NCBI GenBank assembly: GCA_937870635.1
Contig: CALMZP010000169.1
Coordinates: 1-50,744 of the forward strand
Reading direction: 5' to 3'
DNA length: 50,744 bases
DNA from: an uncultured Acidobacteriota bacterium
GTDB lineage: Bacteria; Acidobacteriota; Thermoanaerobaculia; Gp7-AA8
Below are positions 50,201 through 50,744 of the stretch, one piece after another (within the stretch, counting starts at the first letter, position 1; the number at the start of each line of letters is the position of its first letter). A program made the position numbers and the translations under genes. The notes beneath the pieces are model-generated. The model did no database searches. It had not been told where the DNA came from and worked only from the letters and a program-made list of their open reading frames with translations.

Positions 50201-50493
50201 GTCGGCACGACGAAGATGTCGGTGTTGCCGTCGTATTCGCCGGCGAAGGCGATCCATTTGCCGTCGGGCGAGAACCGCGGCCGGCTTTCGACTCCGGGAT
50301 GCGATGTGAGGCGCCGCACGCCGCTGCCGTCGAGGTTCGCGACCCACAGATCGTTCGCATAGGCGAAAGCGATCCGGTCTGCGCTGACGGCAGGGTCGGA
50401 GACCAGACGTGTGTCATGGATATCGACGGCGTGAAGGGATGGGGACAGCAGTGTGGCCACGACCATTGCCGCGAGAACGCGCGCGAAAGGCAT
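47203..50493 (-). CDS. Exported tricorn-protease homologue
   Basis: A 1096-aa protein with a signal peptide (MPFARVLAAMVVATLLSPSLHA). Two beta-propeller regions (blades such as RPRFSPDGKWIAFAGEYDGN and FPAWSPDGKSIAWFSDESGE) fill residues ~25-570. A Lys/Glu/Ala-rich linker (residues ~560-590) precedes a further beta region, a PDZ-like segment (~790-860) and the C-terminal S41-type catalytic domain with VDERHNGGG and DETAGSGGD, the nucleophile Ser being ~979. This matches bacterial tricorn. It probably degrades peptides in the periplasm, complementing the S9 and M24 enzymes. The terminal His/Glu of the tricorn tetrad were not traced. Confidence 0.92.
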   Translation of the reverse strand: MPFARVLAAMVVATLLSPSLHAVDIHDTRLVSDPAVSADRIAFAYANDLWVANLDGSGVRRLTSHPGVESRPRFSPDGKWIAFAGEYDGNTDIFVVPTEGGVPQRLTWHPGEDLPQDFTPDGKSVLFTSPREVYTMRYRQLFTVPVTGGAASKLPIPNASEAVYFADGTRVVYQPLSDAFGQWKNYRGGTAARLLLFDNGTNAVEQIPQPADRANDTDAMTLGGRVYFLSDRNGEFNLFSYDPQSKTVAQLTRHSDFPIVAASAGAGRIIFERAGYLHLFEPSTGTERRLKIGVAADLLEIRPRFVKGAKYIRNGTISPTGARAALEFRGEIISVPAEKGDDRNLSNSAAAHDRFPAWSPDGKSIAWFSDESGEYQLFIAQQDGKGAAKRIALNGAGFYAHPRWSPDNTKIAFTDNSRSLFVTDVASGSVKKISTQPMYSPGVFDEPHHSWSPDSKWLAYVRRTTTYMGQIHLYSVATGNSQPLTDGLSDAVSPVFDPNGKYLYFLASTDAGPVQDWFSMSNADMLQTSNIYLAVLQKGVESPLARESDEEKPATETATATAEKKADDKKEEPKKKVDVRVDFDGLTQRIVALPVDAGGYSMLAAGKSGEIYYLKSPTGTNRFSEDPGTLYRFKLEDRKEESLVEKVNGYEISRDAKKVLLLMKETWTISALGDKVDTSKHKLATDRIEVKIEPRAEWKQIFDEAWRINRDYFYDPKMHGADWNAMRAKYSAFLPDVVVRQDLNRVMRWMMSELAVGHHRLGGGDSLANSDARRGGLLGADYSVENGRYRFRKVYGGLNWNPELRAPLTEPGVDVKAGEYLLQVEGRELRYPENLYSRFERTAGRITEITVGPSPDGKGSRVVKVVPIENEAQLRNRDWVEGNLRKVTEATKGRVAYVYVPNTSTAGHEYFKRYFYPQADRDAIIVDERHNGGGQVADYYIDILRRPFISMWAFRYGQDLKTPLGAIHGPKVMLIDETAGSGGDLLPWMFNKLEMGPLVGKRTWGGLVGILGFPVLMDGGQVTAPNLAIWTEDGFIVENVGVPPDVEVEQTPADVIAGRDPQLEKAIEIALQQLEANPPKRLTRPPFPIRARTSQP

Positions 50494-50534
50494 TCGGAGT
50501 CTCCTTGGACGGGATTTGAGGAATGACGCGCGGA

Positions 50535-50540
50535 ACTATA
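50535..50540 (-). promoter_or_regulatory. Possible -10 element (TATAGT) of the tricorn gene
   Basis: The minus strand has CATATAGTTCCGCG, 42 bases upstream of ATG 50493. It resembles the element before the S9 peptidase gene at 40781-40786. No clear -35 element is seen. Confidence 0.3.
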
Positions 50541-50561
50541 TGGGATCTGGAGCGCGGGAGC

Positions 50562-50744
50562 CTACTCGTGCGAAACCAGGATCCGGTCGATCCGCCGTCC
50601 ATCGACGTCGATGATCTCGAACCGGTAATCGCCGATTGTGATGACCTCGCCGAGCCGCGGGATCTTTCCGGCGTGGGTGATCACATACCCGGCCAGAGTC
50701 TGGAACTCCTCTTCTTTCTGGCCCGGGAGGGCGAACATCGACGT
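50562..50744 (-). CDS. CorC/HlyC-type (hemolysin-family) transporter, C-terminal end (partial)
   Basis: The window ends inside a minus-strand gene whose last ~60 codons are seen. The sequence FQTLAGYVITHAGKIPRLGE then VITIGDYRFEIIDVDGRRID and RILVSHE is the CorC_HlyC C-terminal domain, with the terminal FEIIDVDGRRIDRI strand. These proteins are inner-membrane DUF21/CBS transporters linked to magnesium or cobalt efflux. The stop TAG is at 50562-50564. The gene is co-directional with tricorn, which begins 69 bases downstream. Confidence 0.85.
   Translation of the reverse strand, partial: TSMFALPGQKEEEFQTLAGYVITHAGKIPRLGEVITIGDYRFEIIDVDGRRIDRILVSHE

Overview
The window is GC-rich bacterial chromosome, gene-dense, with many start/stop overlaps of the ATGA or GTGA type. 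The gene repertoire suggests a free-living Acidobacteriota-like soil bacterium: a large Oar-like TonB receptor with a carboxypeptidase-regulatory N-terminus, tandem secreted amidohydrolases, secreted S9, M24 and tricorn peptidases, a CadC-type winged-helix regulator fused to FHA, a DmsE/MtrB-type decaheme-porin pair and a DUF1501/DUF1800 pair. This placement is inferred from gene content. No rRNA, tRNA, CRISPR, transposase or phage gene was seen.

Layout. 1-717: the last codons of rpoC run in one open frame into a small secreted protein that has its own promoter-like site. 0.8-9.1 kb: an amidotransferase-fold protein, a nucleotidyltransferase with an overlapping small partner, a zinc alcohol dehydrogenase, two coupled amidohydrolases (the second stripped of metal ligands), a 3D-domain protein, and an SNase-like/Spy-like pair. 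9.3-17.4 kb: a tight co-directional cluster of an ATP/ADP-translocase-like transporter fused to HEAT repeats, a cNMP-binding protein, a phosphatase fused to a PI3K/HipA-like kinase domain, a large protein ending in a second cNMP-binding domain, and a small periplasmic protein. The cluster ends in a truncated signal peptide joined tail-to-tail with a truncated acetyltransferase. 18-30 kb: winged-helix/FHA regulator, DoxX, OPT transporter, MtrB-like barrel with a decaheme cytochrome, DUF1501/DUF1800, a di-heme cytochrome and a PerR-like repressor. 29.6-34.3 kb: pqiC-pqiB-pqiA on the minus strand, then a small Cys-rich protein and a methyltransferase.

34.3-43.4 kb: TonB receptor, S9 peptidase, M24 peptidase and a lipoprotein, separated by palindromic intergenic repeats and two decayed genes, a ChbG/YdjC-type deacetylase and a GH18 chitinase. 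Both have lost their core, which suggests loss of chitin metabolism. 43.5-47.1 kb: a five-gene overlapping operon of three LiaI/LiaF-like membrane proteins, a LytS-type histidine kinase and a LytTR response regulator, a likely envelope-stress circuit. 47.2-50.7 kb: a tricorn protease homologue and the 3' end of a CorC/HlyC-type gene.

The best candidates for undescribed biology are the translocase-HEAT/cNMP/phosphatase-kinase cluster and the LiaF-LytS-LytTR operon. Smaller leads are a shared GTAAGGACTT-N15-TTAC motif, a perfect 22-bp palindrome before the M24 gene, and repeat families around the TonB receptor.
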